The notes under the pieces were generated by a model that saw only the letters and a program-made list of their open reading frames with translations, ran no database searches and was not told where the DNA came from. This document shows, in pieces, positions 1 to 11,060 of a stretch of DNA of 64,000 nucleotides; positions within the stretch are counted from its first letter, which is position 1; each line of letters begins with the position of its first letter. Both the position numbers and the translations under genes were made by a program. Origin of the DNA: Aporrectodea caliginosa. Lineage: Eukaryota > Annelida > Clitellata > Crassiclitellata > Lumbricidae. Where the stretch lies: assembly GCA_020284085.1 (NCBI GenBank), contig JACEVL010000463.1, forward strand, positions 466,001-530,000, given 5' to 3'.

Positions 1-12
1 TTTATGCGTTGC

Positions 13-55
13 TATATAAAAGTACAAGTTAAGACGAGTGTTATTAAGGTGTAGA
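13..55 (+). promoter_or_regulatory. TATA-AAGGTGT module (window edge)
   Basis: TATATAAAA at 13-21 is followed by AAGGTGT at 45-51. The spacer resembles the one beside the reverse module near 28900 (both carry AAGTTAAGACGA). No reading frame follows. Confidence 0.45.
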
Positions 56-346
56 GATCAGAGTGTCTGGCAAGGCAACGGGCATCGAATTGTCTTAGTT
101 GGAACGAAACAGAAGAAAAATCTTAGAAAATAATCAAATAATAGAAACTACAAAGGCTAATAAGAAATCGTCATAATAATTCAAATTTCAGTCCAGCTAG
201 TTGTAGGATCGCGAGACGGTCTGAATCCAGATATTGGAAAGATAAGAAGTTGAATGACTGGTGTATCATATTAACGACGTTAGTTCCAGAGTTAAGAGGT
301 GTAGAATGGTGGTGAGGAGAAAGCCCATAGTAAAGCAGGCACTTAA

Positions 347-966
347 CCCTTTGGAGATGAGGTGGGGTATGACAAACCCCATAGCTATTCTACGCTGCTT
401 TTTCTACGGAAAACGTAGAACCATCTTGGATTATTTTTGTCTACCTTAGTGAATGTGAAATACGGACACTTTAGGACATTTTCAGGTACTTTTTGACGCC
501 ATTTGTTTTATTTCTTGCATATTAAAGTGAAATTATAATTTTTCGTATACATATTGATTTTAATGAATTAAAAAAAGTAACGGCACAGTGCCGAAAAAAT
601 TGTGCGATTATAAGATATTACTGCATATAGTGTTGCATCGATGCAAAATTAATCCATTATTACGGGTATTATGTCACGTGTTCCCAAATGTTACATGTTT
701 CGAGGGCCACGAAGACGCCATTGCAAAGGGCCGCTTTGATTTTGAGCGCCACCACGCTGGCCATAGGCCTATCAATTATGATTGAAAACTGTTCTTTGTT
801 CCTGAAAATCACCAGTTTAGCCGATAATTGGTTACATAGCTATAGTTGAACTCACAATTTATGTTATGTAGTGGATATTGCGACTTGCAAGTAATTATAT
901 GTATTGGGGTATTTCAGACCCCACCTCACCTCTAACGTTACAATGCTTCACCTCAGCTCCAAAGGG
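347..966. mobile_element. piggyBac-type MITE, family 2
   Basis: The 620-bp block starts CCCTTTGGAGATGAGGTG and ends CACCTCAGCTCCAAAGGG. It is flanked on both sides by TTAA (343-346 and 967-970). A second inverted pair, TGGGGT...CCCC against GGGGTATTTCAGACCCCA, lies just inside. CCC...GGG ends with a TTAA target are the hallmark of piggyBac-superfamily elements (established knowledge). No transposase frame is present, so it is non-autonomous. The short open frames inside show no family motif. Confidence 0.75.
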
Positions 967-1154
967 TTAAGATGGATAAGACACCTACCGGTGAAGGAAC
1001 GAACCCTGTTCGGAGAAAAGGGTATCCTCAGGACGTTGCCCACCTGACCACTTCGAAAGAGACAAATTCGGATCACGAGAGGGAGATCTATAATGTTGCC
1101 ACCCTTATATTATGCATTATGCCTATTACTTTATATAAAATGATATCAGTTATC

Positions 1155-1255
1155 AACTCCGCCACTGCTCGTACTTTGGCAGTGCCAGTCCCAAGCCTGA
1201 ATCAAGGGGGGCGACACTAATGATCTTTGCTATCACACAACGTCGTTAAACTGAA
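1155..1255 (-). repeat. Dispersed repeat R1 (minus copy)
   Basis: Carries the reverse of the R1 consensus: CTCCGCCACTGCTCGTACT, then a GGCAGTGCCAG core, AAGCCTG, a GAGG/GGGG purine stretch, and ends TCGTTAAACTGAAACTACT. Its translation would be a stray peptide and is not treated as coding. Confidence 0.7.
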
Positions 1256-1494
1256 ACTACTACTATCATATCATTTACTATAATGTGTGGCGTTCCCGCA
1301 GGCGTATGGCTGGATCTTGCCCCGTCACTTGTAATCAATCCTTTGATATACATACAGTCAAAGGCAACGTTTTTTTTATTTAAGACATTTTATACGTTCA
1401 GTTTGTTTGATTACAATAATTGTAACACATTTTTAACACAATTAATAATAACCAATTAATATCTTTACACGGCATTAATACAGAACATTATATA
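1256..1494. other. AT-rich spacer, nothing recognised
   Basis: No open frame with family features, no repeat with a second copy in the window and no promoter module was seen here. Confidence 0.5.
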
Positions 1495-1730
1495 ATTGTA
1501 TTGTATTGTATTGTATTTGAACACTTGTTATAGCGCCTCTACCAGATTTCCTATTCAGAGGCGCTCCCGACTACTGCTGTAGTCGGAGTTTCACGCCGAA
1601 GCGCATGAGCAATTGCGAGTGAAGGACTTGCCCAGGGTCCCTACGCGACGGCTTTGAGGTGGATTCGAACCCACAACCCTCCAGCTGCAAGGCACCGAAC
1701 ATACCCCAAACCACCGCGCCCCAGTATATG
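1495..1730 (-). mobile_element. SINE-A, tRNA-derived, ATACA-tailed
   Basis: Read on the minus strand, a tRNA-like head has an A-box-like GGTATGTTCGGTG and a B box GGGTTCGAATCC. A body follows (GGGACCCTGGGCAAGTCC), then a tail AGCGCCTCTGAATAG... and ATACA repeats. These are the internal polymerase III promoter boxes expected of tRNA-derived SINEs. It sits directly 3' of a SINE-B copy, and the same pair recurs at 7483-7905. Confidence 0.85.
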
Positions 1731-1766
1731 GTGTTGTGTTGTGTGTTGTATTGTATTCCACGTTTA

Positions 1767-1894
1767 TAATGCGACCGAGCCACCCGCAGTAAAGATCCGA
1801 GAAATTAATCTCTGATAAACCGACCCGACCGGGAAGCGAACCCGGGGCGCCGGCGCGGAAAGCGGGCACCAACCCACTCGGCCACTCAGGATCC
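1767..1894 (-). mobile_element. SINE-B, tRNA-Leu/Ser-like head
   Basis: On the minus strand it begins with TGAGTGGCCGAGTGGG (A box TGGCCGAGTGG) and has the B box GGGTTCGCTTCCCGG. A short body ending in CGTGGAATACAATACA follows. The head resembles a class II tRNA but has no folded anticodon arm that I could verify, so it is a SINE and not a gene. Confidence 0.8.
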
Positions 1895-2070
1895 CTAATT
1901 AATATAAGACAATATTGTGAGGTCACAGGGATATTGCTACGATATGTATATTATTTTGCCTATTTAAAATTGTGTGAACATATATAGCCCACCACGTTGT
2001 AACATGATAAATACACAGGAAAACAAGACATAATCAAATTTTCTCCTATACACACACACACGTATCTTAT

Positions 2071-2106
2071 ACACCTTTATTTCAACATAATACAGCTGTA
2101 TATAAA
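2071..2106 (-). promoter_or_regulatory. TATA-AAAGGTGT module, reverse
   Basis: Read on minus: TTTATATA (2099-2106), 20 bp, then AAAGGTGTATAAG (ending at 2066). No partner module faces it. Confidence 0.5.
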
Positions 2107-2160
2107 TTGGAAAGACACATTTCATGCATATTGTCTCCTATCGCTCCTTCGATTAGGCTA

Positions 2161-2222
2161 CATCTAATAATAATAAATAATAAATAATAATAAATAATAA
2201 TAATAATAATAATTTATTATTA
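2161..2222. repeat. AAT/TAA microsatellite
   Basis: Imperfect AATAATAATA tract. Confidence 0.9.
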
Positions 2223-2354
2223 ACCTCGGCACCCACGCCAGTCTCCTTCTTCCTTTTTCAAAAGATCTCTGTTACTGTCCAGCGATTCAACGCTGTCGCA
2301 TGCCTTGGTACAATGGGGCCCTAGAACTCTGATCTTAGAGGAACAATAACTGTT

Positions 2355-2762
<408 letters not shown>

Positions 2763-3594
2763 CAATATGCAACTGCCAAGGTGGGTCCAATTAATCTGTC
2801 GTATCGTAATTGAATTGCATCGCTCTTATCTAGTAAACTTGCATTACATAGACAAACATAGACAATGCATACAAAAAACATGCATACACACGCATACTGT
2901 ATACCTACGTATGAAGTAACATTATAAGCCTATAATACCATAGATCCGTGAATACCATATGGCTGAGTGAGAGTGGTATATGATATCAACGTTTAGCGAC
3001 ATCTTTCGGCTGACGTGGACGATGACGTCAACATTAGCTTACGTAATAAATAGAAGGAAGTTACAGACAGAGGTCACTCCGTACGATTGATAATTGGATC
3101 AAAAAATTGGCGGGTTCGCCATATGGGACATGGAATATTAATGGGAGAGGGAAGGCCATAAGATTTTAACTCCGCCACTCCCCACCAACTTAATCGGTGA
3201 TCCTAATGCCTAGGTCTTTTCAACCTCTTTTCTTTTCCTATATTAATGTATTTAACCTGTTTGTACTGAGCTGCGGTTTGCCAGCCTGATTGGTTATAAT
3301 AAACGAAGATATATATATGTGGCAGTTGCAGTCCCTGGGTAAAGGAGGGGGCAAAATATTTGCTCAAAGCAAGAAAAAGGAAACAAAAGTGGCCTATTGC
3401 TTTAAAAGAAAATAAGATCTGATTATACTTCACAGTTAAGAACGTTTTTATCCTGTTATAGGGTTATTAGTGGATTAAATAATAGTCCTCTTGTACTTTC
3501 TTCGCTTCCTCCATACAGATCCTTGCGTATTATCACATTTTCTAAGTAAGTTATAACTCTAACATATTTTGTGAGATACTATATAGAATGATAA
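2763..3594. other. Spacer with two dispersed-core fragments
   Basis: No gene is seen. GTTTAGCGACATCTTTCGG followed by GATGACGTCAAC near 2992 is a copy of the GACATCTTA core. The stretch around 3115-3190 (GGCGGGTTCGCCATATGGGA, GGAGAGGGA, CATAAGATTTTAACTCCG) matches part of 19665-19740. Confidence 0.5.
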
Positions 3595-3596
3595 TT

Positions 3597-3946
<350 letters not shown>

Positions 3947-4097
3947 ATAGCATTAAATTAAACTATAGATACGAGAGACATTTTATCATTAATTTTTTTT
4001 ACTTTTGTTCTGGTGCATTGTTTTCGATGAAACACTTATAATAATTATGCGTAGTAACGAGAAATAAGTAACATACCCGCCGTCGACTTTTTGACAA

Positions 4098-4240
4098 TAT
4101 AACGGAATCTTTCAACTATTTAAAAAGGTGTGCTAGATGCGCCAATTTAGCCACAGAAGATGTGAGTGTTTTGAATCGACTGCAACCTGTGATTAGCTCA
4201 GCGTGTAGTTAGCAGAACAGATGAAGATGGACAGATCGGT
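4098..4240 (+). promoter_or_regulatory. Class C module and first ~110 bp of C unit
   Basis: TATAAC (4098-4103) precedes AAAGGTGT (4124-4131). The class C sequence follows (GATGCGCCAATTTA, then GACTGCAACCTGTGATTAGC, then GACAGATCGGTTTTCA). The C unit then breaks off straight into the 3' end of Olig-like copy 1. Confidence 0.55.
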
Positions 4241-4772
4241 TTTCAGAGAGGTGGCCATGGGGTTACCTGAGATGGCCGTGGGTCTACCTGGGTTTGCATG
4301 AAGTGGTCTTGGTTTTACCTGAAGTGGCCTTGGGTTTACCTGAGGGGGCCGTAAGTTTATCTGAGGTGGCCGTGTGTCTACTTGAGGTCGCATGAGGTTT
4401 AAATGAATTCTGGGTAAATCCAACTGGCATTTCACGGAGTCAGTTAGGCTAGGAGAATGGTCGACCAACCTCAGTACGTTTGCAGGCTCTAAAAGATTTC
4501 ATAAGTCCGTGATAGGACCGGGATCTGCCGCCGACGGGAGTGTCTTGGCGTCGTACCCTTTTGACGGATATCGTCGACCACCCTTCTTCGCATTTCGTCG
4601 ATGGAGTTTGACAACATGAGGATGTAGTTCTTGGCCAGCAGGAGAGTGGCAATCTTCGACATCTTCCTCATGGACGGACCAAGGTTCGCGTAGGGTATGA
4701 CCTCACGCAGGGCATCGAGGACAGAGTTCAGGTCATGCATCCGGTTCCTTTCACGGCTGTTCATCCTCAAAC
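4193..4772 (-). pseudogene. Olig-like bHLH copy 1 (frameshifted, 5' truncated)
   Basis: The minus strand encodes an Olig-type bHLH at 4772-4560 ([20 protein letters not shown], then [15 protein letters not shown]). The homology to copy 2 starts abruptly at LRMNSRE, so the N-terminal region of about 150 residues is missing. After [12 protein letters not shown] the frame runs into unrelated residues and stops. The expected C-terminus reappears in another frame at 4193-4468, with heptapeptide-like repeats ([14 protein letters not shown]). This copy keeps the canonical helix 2 spacing LLLAKNY, without the extra Ile of copies 2 and 4. It is probably a decayed paralogue; no promoter remains upstream. 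Confidence 0.8.
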
Positions 4773-4879
4773 AATGGAATCCATACTTTAATATAATTTT
4801 CGTTTATTCAATAAACCGGTTGACAGGCAGCAATGAAGAAAATCTAATTTTTGCTGAACCTGCCTCAACACTTGTTACA

Positions 4880-5235
4880 TTGCTTACGTTGCATTGCATC
4901 ACATTACATAATATCACACTACACGACACACATCACATTTGATTACTTTATATTACACCGCATCACATTATATTGAATAGCAATACATCGCATTACATCG
5001 CATAATTGGTATGACATAGCAATCACATAACAGTGCATCTCATCACATTAAACAGCAATCACACAACACTAAATCACATCACATAACACAAGGATCAATT
5101 GACATTATATCACGTCACATTACACCATACTGCATTATAAAACATTGCAAGGCATTTCATTGCCTTACACTACGTTTCATTACATTGCATCACATTAGGC
5201 TACATGTCATTACAGTATCTTCTGTCGCATTGTAT
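4880..5235. repeat. CATCACATTA low-complexity block 1
   Basis: Degenerate repeats of CATCACATTACA, CACATTAC and CATTGCAT. It lies on the upstream side of Olig-like copy 1. Blocks of the same kind lie upstream of copies 2 and 4, and at 36710-36890. Confidence 0.75.
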
Positions 5236-5326
5236 TTGAGTCTGTTCAGCTGACAGTATTAAACGACTTCTTAATATTAGGGCAAAATAAATCCATTGTA
5301 AATCATCCTCGTTTATACAGGCTGCA

Positions 5327-5366
5327 ATATATAGCTTAAAATTGAAGCATATTAAAGGTGTCTAAT
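5327..5366 (+). promoter_or_regulatory. Class B TATA-AAAGGTGT module
   Basis: ATATATAG (5327-5334) is followed by AAAGGTGT at 5354-5361 and CTAATA. About 70 bp upstream is TTAAACGACTTCTTA, the dispersed core. Downstream sequence matches the class B copies near 37223 and 54250. Confidence 0.6.
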
Positions 5367-5483
5367 AATATTTCATATTTCAATTCTTTTCCGACAGAGC
5401 CGTTTACATCGACCACAAGTTACCTCAAGTAAGCAGCCTGTGTTGTTTCTTAGCAGCAATACCAAATATTACTGACTCATATA

Positions 5484-5905
5484 TATTCAATTCAATTCAA
5501 TTCAATTCAATTTATTTTCCTGTAACCGACATCATATTTAACAATTATGGCAGTGTACATTCAATGACGTTCCGGTTACCAAGTGGAGGACCCTGAAGGG
5601 ATGGACGATCCCGCTAAATAGGGCCACCCAGGTAATGAAATAAAAAGTTCCGATAACACATGACAGCAAGCTTACTTTCGGAGACAGGATTTAAACAAAA
5701 AATTATGATAACTTAACTAATAGAACTTAACTAAACACCCATAACAGTAAATAGCATTCATTCAAATGTCTAAATGTATCAGATAGTGGCGTAATTTATT
5801 CTTAAATATTTGTAAAGCAGTCAATTGTCGGATCCATAGGGGGATATTGTTCCATACCTTAGCCCCAGCGAATCTAATGGAAAACAATCGAGTATTGCTT
5901 AAATT
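5484..5905 (-). mobile_element. CR1-like LINE 3' fragment with (TTGAA)n tail
   Basis: The minus-strand frame reads AGAKVWNNIPLWIRQL and then FKNKLRHYL, the C-terminal signature of CR1-type ORF2 proteins. A pentanucleotide tail (AATTG) is at 5486-5508. It interrupts a paralogous unit whose uninterrupted form is at about 54340-54400 (GTTACTGAC...AAATTGAAACAAT). Confidence 0.7.
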
Positions 5906-5911
5906 GAAACA

Positions 5912-5950
5912 ATCATAAAGGTGTCTGTGCAGTTAGCATTTCGTGTAGTG
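5912..5950 (+). promoter_or_regulatory. Class D module
   Basis: ATAAAGGTGTCTGTGCAGTT, nearly identical to 54391-54410. In this copy the LINE insertion separated AAAGGTGT from its TATA stretch (ATATATAT at 5479-5486). Confidence 0.5.
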
Positions 5951-5967
5951 GTATATAAAAATATTTG

Positions 5968-6232
5968 ATTCTTTAATGAAGCGCCTGACAAACGCACTGC
6001 GCTGTACATGTACATGTTATGACGATTAAACAATTCACAAGAACACACATTTCAGAAGCCGTAAATCAACAAAGTTGCAGCCATGCAAAGTACAAGCTCA
6101 TTGTACTTTTGAGGCCACCTAGGGAATGAAGGCATGAGGTAAACCCAGGGGCCTTACGGGAATAGAACCGGGTCCGTGAGCACTTCAGGCAAGAGTGTTA
6201 TCCTTTATACTATCCCACCTCAACCACATAAT
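5968..6232 (-). mobile_element. SINE-D, tRNA-derived
   Basis: Minus-strand head GGGATAGTATAAAGGATAAC with B-box-like CCCGGTTCTATTCCCG. It shares with SINE-C and SINE-D copy 2 (35440) a tail ending GTACAGCGCAGTGCGTTTGT. Confidence 0.75.
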
Positions 6233-6439
6233 ACTTGTTAAGTGGCTTGATGTCTTATCAATGACAGCGCCGTTGACGCCAGATTTTTTAAGTGAAAAAG
6301 TAATAACAAAAGAATAATTCATCTTGACCGTTGATTTTCTTGCGATTGAACTAAATATTCTTCTCTGCCTGGTCGGGTTCCCTTCGGTCTGTTACCAGAG
6401 TCCCGAAAAGTCAAGTGAAGCTTCGAGTCCTATTTGGTG

Positions 6440-6560
6440 ATTGGTTCGTTGGTAGTTTTTGTTAAATGACGCAGTTTCACAACAACAGTTGATTTCCATC
6501 CCCGTTTGGACTGGCACCATCATAGATTACGACAGTGGCGCGGGTTTGGGGATTGAATGG
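6440..6560 (+). repeat. Dispersed repeat R1-like
   Basis: GTTAAATGACGCAGTTTCAC, then GGACTGGCACCATCATAGAT and CAGTGGCGCGGG. A diverged R1 variant that also occurs at 20640-20745. Confidence 0.55.
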
Positions 6561-6591
6561 TAAATGTAACGCCTAAATGGAAAGCAATTGA

Positions 6592-6675
6592 TGACTGATT
6601 AATTGATTGATTGATTGATTGATTGATTGATCGATCGATCGATCGATCGATCGATTGATTGATCGATCGATCGAT

Positions 6676-6709
<34 letters not shown>
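6592..6709. repeat. (ATTG)n with (ATCG)n interior
   Basis: TTGATTGA repeats in which a central stretch reads CGATCGAT. The change of unit inside one tract suggests spread of a single-base variant by slippage. Confidence 0.95.
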
Positions 6710-6710
<1 letters not shown>

Positions 6711-6714
6711 GCAA

Positions 6715-7255
6715 TAAATGCTTCTAAATAGATTTACGTTATTCATGCAGTAGTATTGGTGTCCAGGGTTTAGCGACATCTTACGGCTGATATTGAAATC
6801 TATAGAAAATGGACAAAATGTATAGGGTATATTATAGGGTCGTGACGACTCGTGTGAAACTTATTAAATAGTTTCTAAGCAGGCCTTACAATCATTTGCA
6901 GTTTTAGCGTTTGGCGACATCTTACGGCTGCCAGTGCCGTCGACTGACCTTACTTTTTGCATAAAGTAGAAAGGTCAAGTTAGTCAGTAAAATTGGATTG
7001 GATCCGCAGTTTAACGGCAGCTTATGACAACAGAGGCCGTTTCCGCCGACAAAGATTAGTTTTGGCATATTACAGCTCAAACTTAACTGTAGGGAGGTCC
7101 TATATAGCGACCTGGTGAAACCTAATTAAAGGTTACTAAGCAGGCCTGAATATTTTTGCAGTTTTTAGCGTTTAACGACATCTTGCTGCTTGAACTTCGA
7201 TCTTACACAATTTAGACTGGCGCAGTCTGGCAGGCGACCTATTGACCGTGAATTG
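6715..7255 (+). repeat. Duplicated unit, partner of 62580-62970
   Basis: Four dispersed cores occur in series (GCGACATCTTACGG at 6772 and 6908, AACGGCAGCTTATG near 7012, AACGACATCTTG near 7167), separated by TTTCTAAGCAGGCC and TTTGCAGTTTT. The same order is present at 62580-62970. No gene is seen. Confidence 0.65.
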
Positions 7256-7256
7256 T

Positions 7257-7298
7257 TTTATAAAGACTAGAGGAGAAGCGTTTTAAAGGTGTATAATT
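7257..7298 (+). promoter_or_regulatory. Class A module
   Basis: CTATTGACCGTGAATTG precedes TTTATAAAG (7257-7265), then AAAGGTGT at 7285-7292 and ATAATTAAGCTGAGTGTG. The facing partner is missing because the unit is interrupted by the SINE pair at 7483. Confidence 0.65.
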
Positions 7299-7482
7299 AA
7301 GCTGAGTGTGAACGTAATATTACTCTGATCAGTGAGCGATTTTTCTTACCCATAGGTTTTCAATGACCACATTTTTTATTTGCAATTTTTAAGTTCATAC
7401 CAACAATGCACTATTGCAGATAAGTCACACGACCTGGCAATAGTAGGACACGATCGAATAGAATGGTCTTCAATTGGTTGCA

Positions 7483-7730
7483 AAATATTGTATTGTATTG
7501 TATTGTATTTGAACACTTGTTATAGCGCCCCTACCAGATTTCCTATTCAGAGGCGCTCCCGACTACTGCGCGAACGCTGAATCGGAGTTTCACGCCGAAG
7601 CGCATGAGCAATTGCGAGTGAAGGACTTGCCCAGGGTCCCTACGCGCGGCGACTTTGAGGTGGATTCGAACCCGCAACCCTCCGGCTGCAAGGCACCGAA
7701 CATGCCCCTAAACCACCCGCGCCCCAGTTG
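7483..7730 (-). mobile_element. SINE-A (second dimer copy)
   Basis: Same organisation as 1495-1730, with GCCTTGCAGCCGGAGGGTTG head and B box GGGTTCGAATCC. The tail is ATACA repeats. It lies 3' to SINE-B on the minus strand. Confidence 0.85.
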
Positions 7731-7769
7731 TATTGTGATGTGTTGTATTGTGTGTTGTATTGTACTCCA

Positions 7770-7905
7770 CGTTTATAATGCGACCGAGCCACGCGCAGTA
7801 AAGATCCGAGAAATTAATCTCTGATAAACCGACCGACCGGGAAGCGAACCCGGGGCGCCGGCGCGGCGAGCAGGCTACCAACCCACTCGGCCACTCAGGA
7901 TCCTT
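7770..7905 (-). mobile_element. SINE-B (second dimer copy)
   Basis: A box TGGCCGAGTGG and B box GGGTTCGCTTCCCGG on minus. Joined to SINE-A by the same ATACAACACA linker as at 1731-1766. Confidence 0.8.
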
Positions 7906-8830
7906 ATGAGTATGAGTATTTAACAACAATTTGTGTCTGTCCGGATCGTTGAATTTGACCTTTCATCACTTACAAATGTGACGCAATTCCAATGTTCTTA
8001 TATAGACCCAACAATTATTTTTAGGATCTTCGGGAGTGAATGATTGAGTGAGTGACTTAAGATACTTAAACCGTGCTTGATTTGCATAAAACGGGTGTTT
8101 AGTGTATCGCCTCTGTGTCTATCTTTCTGCCTATCATAACATATCTACCCACTTATTTTCTCTCCTTTCACCTGTTAACTAAAATTCGCATATGAAACAT
8201 ATGAGTTATTGCAACATTAACTTATTAATTTGACTTTGATAACAAAAATTGCTTCCTTCACTTAAGAACACTATTTACACGCATCAAATTTCGGATAAAT
8301 ATTTTCGATTTCTGGAGCAACACTTCTGGTCACCTGCTCTCCATCGTCCGCCTCAGGCACCTCTACATATATCACCCAGGTTTTCCACTCAAAATTATGG
8401 TCTCACCTTTTCAAGAATTCCTAGTCTGACTCATCTAATCTTCCACCTTCCACTTCTCGATCTAAACGACACCTTCCTTAGCAGCTGCTCTGCCTCCTCT
8501 CTTGATCTGGACCCTATAGAAACAGGACTCGGACATACTTTTTACTACCTCTACCCCTGTGATTTGACGCAACACTCGTGAGTAAATAAGCTGGTCAATA
8601 CGCGTGGCTTTCGAGTGGCGCTTTAGAAGTTTGGAGATTACGATTAGGATTACGAGCGTCGTGCCAGAACTGTAACAGTTGTCAACCTCAGATAATATTT
8701 CTTACAATCCGAGCGACTGGCTATTTGCTGTTTATAATAGCATCTTATGGCAAAATAGGCCGTTAATTCTAACTATATGCGAGCGTGTTTACTTTATCTC
8801 TGCGCGATTGAACGCAGATGAGAGCATAAT
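7906..8830. other. Spacer, one inverted fragment near 8575-8665
   Basis: No gene is seen. The stretch 8575-8665 (GGCGCTTTAGAAGTTTGGAG) is the reverse complement of 40510-40590 and is related to 20537-20630, so it is a dispersed fragment. The open frame at 8249-8581 has no recognisable motif. Confidence 0.45.
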
Positions 8831-8831
8831 C

Positions 8832-8872
8832 TTATATAATTTTAAAGAGACGTATTTTAAAGGTGTTTAAAT
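8832..8872 (+). promoter_or_regulatory. Class E module
   Basis: TTATATAAT (8832-8840), AAAGGTGT (8859-8866), then TTAAATGAACTGAGCATTTC. GATTGAACGCAGATGAG lies upstream, matching the ATTGANCG element of class A. Confidence 0.6.
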
Positions 8873-8909
8873 GAACTGAGCATTTCGTTGCATTATGTCA
8901 ATCTGTATC

Positions 8910-8912
<3 letters not shown>

Positions 8913-8994
<82 letters not shown>
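8913..8994. repeat. (AT)n microsatellite
   Basis: About 82 bp of AT. Confidence 0.95.
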
Positions 8995-8996
<2 letters not shown>

Positions 8997-9130
8997 TTAA
9001 TATTTATTTATTTATATATGCTTAATTCAAACTATTATCACTGTCTTCTCTGAGTCTCGGAGCGATGTGCACTCAGATGAGACTCCATAGTATTATTTAA
9101 TTTTACAGAGAAGTATTAAGTAAGTAAGTA

Positions 9131-9170
9131 AGTATATTCTTTATAAAGGTGTTTAACGAAACTGCGCATT
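9131..9170 (+). promoter_or_regulatory. Class E module, second copy
   Basis: GTATATTCTTT then AAAGGTGT (9145-9152), TTAACGAAACTGCGCATTTC. It follows the first class E copy by about 290 bp in the same orientation. The TATA spacing is short here. Confidence 0.5.
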
Positions 9171-9332
9171 TCCTCGAATTATGTCTATCTGCAGTCTGTC
9201 TGTCTGTCTGTCTATCTGTCTGTCTGTCTGTATATACATATATGTGTATATATAATACTAAATATACATATACATATTACGTAGCATATATATTTATTTA
9301 TTTCAGAAACTGTATATGGCGCCCCATTCAAG

Positions 9333-9854
9333 CAGTGCATATTTTAACTGTTTAACTACTGGGACAAATGTCCCAGTAGTTTTAGGATATGTCCCAGTAG
9401 TTTTGGTGATTTTGTCCTAGGTAATAGGCCTACTCTAATTTCATAACAATGGAATTACAGTAAGAGACTTTGTCCCACTAGTCAGTGGCAACGGAGGGGC
9501 AGATTGTGTGAAACAAATCATCACGAATAGTCGGATTTATTGTGTCTATATCTATGTATCCTTTTTGGTGGAAAACACTCGTGACTACCCCCTCGAAAAA
9601 TTTCTGAGAAAGTCGGTACTACTCGTGTAATTATAGTAGTTACTAAACTATCATGTATGTATATTGTATAATATATAGACGAGGCTTCGTGTCCTTCTCG
9701 AAAAAAAGGGGAAAAGCAACAACAACAAAAAGTCATCAGAAATTTTGGCAGTAATCAAGACAATGACAATTTTCCGCCAGACTGTTTGACCACGCAATGG
9801 CACACTATTTACGCCACTGGTCCCAGTAGTCCAAATCCGTTAAAATATGCACTG
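9333..9854. mobile_element. hAT-type MITE, copy 1
   Basis: Starts CAGTGCATATTTTAAC and ends with its exact reverse complement, flanked by CATTCAAG and CCTTCAAG (7 of 8 match). Just inside are paired CTACTGGGAC motifs with CAAATGTCCCAGTAG. CAGTG termini with an 8-bp duplication are typical of hAT elements (established knowledge). The 522-bp interior has no transposase. Confidence 0.85.
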
Positions 9855-9860
9855 CCTTCA

Positions 9861-9888
9861 AGGTATGTATGTATGTATGTATGTATTT
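9861..9888. repeat. (ATGT)n microsatellite
   Basis: Short ATGT tract directly after the MITE's target duplication. Confidence 0.85.
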
Positions 9889-10027
9889 ACGACGATTTAT
9901 ATAGCGTTGTTGATAGCAAGCTACTTCTAGAACGCTCAACCAGTAGCGGCAGCCATCAACAGGCGCCCAGCCCTCATGTAGGACAATGAGCAGCCCGGAG
10001 GCGCCAGCCGTCAGGTTGTGTTTGTTT

Positions 10028-10190
10028 GTATTGTATTGCATTGTATTGTACTCCACGTTTATATTGCGACCGAGCCACCCGCAGTAAAGGTCCGAGAAAT
10101 TAATCTCTGATAAACCGACCGACCGGGAATCGAACCCGGGTCGCCGGCGTGACGAGCAGGCACCAACCCACTCGGCCACTTAGACCCCCG
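10028..10190 (-). mobile_element. SINE-B, solitary copy
   Basis: B box GGGTTCGATTCCCGG and ATACAATACA tail on minus. Here it is not followed by SINE-A, so the dimer is not the only form. Confidence 0.75.
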
Positions 10191-10339
10191 GATACCTACT
10201 CAGAAGCGCTCCCAGCTCAACCCCAGTCGAACAGGACAGGACAGTCTTAAGAGTAGTGAGGAACGAAACAGAGTGGCCAGCAGGTGTCAGACGAAGCGTG
10301 GTATGGAACCCATTCCTGGTTGAAGGGCCCGCCACGGAT

Positions 10340-11046
10340 TTTTATATAATACTACGTAAGGTCAAGGGAGTTGTCGATGCTCTGACGTTTCTTTGGTGGT
10401 AGCTCCGTCTCCTCAGTTGACCTTTTGACCGCGGGGATTCTTGACCCTTGATCTTAAGCCTGCGGTGCCTCAGTGGGGCGCCTCCATCCCTACCCCGGGT
10501 CTTTAACCCTTGATTTATGGACATGTCTGCGTGTCCCTTTGCGACGAAGCCTAGCGGAAAATTTTGGGGCCCTCATCTCCAAACGGACACCCATCCAAAC
10601 TGATGAAACCACCTGCCGTACATTGTACGAGGCTTTGATTGGTTCTCTTCAAAGATTGCTGCCACCCCAGTCAATTCATTATACAACGAATATCAATTAA
10701 AAGCATTGTCTGCTTACAATTTTAAGACTCATTTTTAAAAGGTGCCTTTCCCATTTGAGAGCAGAATTTCGAATCCTAATATGAAGAGAGTTTAAATTTG
10801 AAAGACCAACACAGTTTTCAATGGGCGAGAAACCAATTAAATTAACAGCATTCTGATTATTTACGTTTTTAATATTTTAAAGTGATTATTATTTAAGTTT
10901 AGGTTTTTTACAGTGAATAAACGTCTCAATTCTTCAGAATTTTATTTCTTACCATTATTTCTGTGAAGTGATTTTAGGTCGACGTCAATTGCTTTGGCAG
11001 CCATAAGATACGAAAGAAAATCCAGAACTCAGTTAACACACCTTAA
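10340..11046 (+). repeat. Duplicated segment, partner of 41405-42084
   Basis: GTTGTCGATGCTCTGACGTT, TTGACCTTTTGACCGCGGGG, TACCCCGGGTCTTTAACCCT and GACGAAGCCTAGCGGAAAAT all recur in the same order at 41.4-41.6 kb. Open frames in both copies differ in length and frame, so I do not call a protein. Confidence 0.75.
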
Positions 11047-11060
11047 ATAACTATATGGCT
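11037..11060 (-). promoter_or_regulatory. Class F module, reverse, disrupted
   Basis: On minus TTTAAGGTGTGTTAACTGAG, matching 42065-42086. The RTE fragment begins about here, so the original TATA has been replaced. Confidence 0.4.

Noticed and set aside
8249..8581. 110-codon frame as a gene
   Set aside because: No motif and no second copy; length is within chance for this much sequence.
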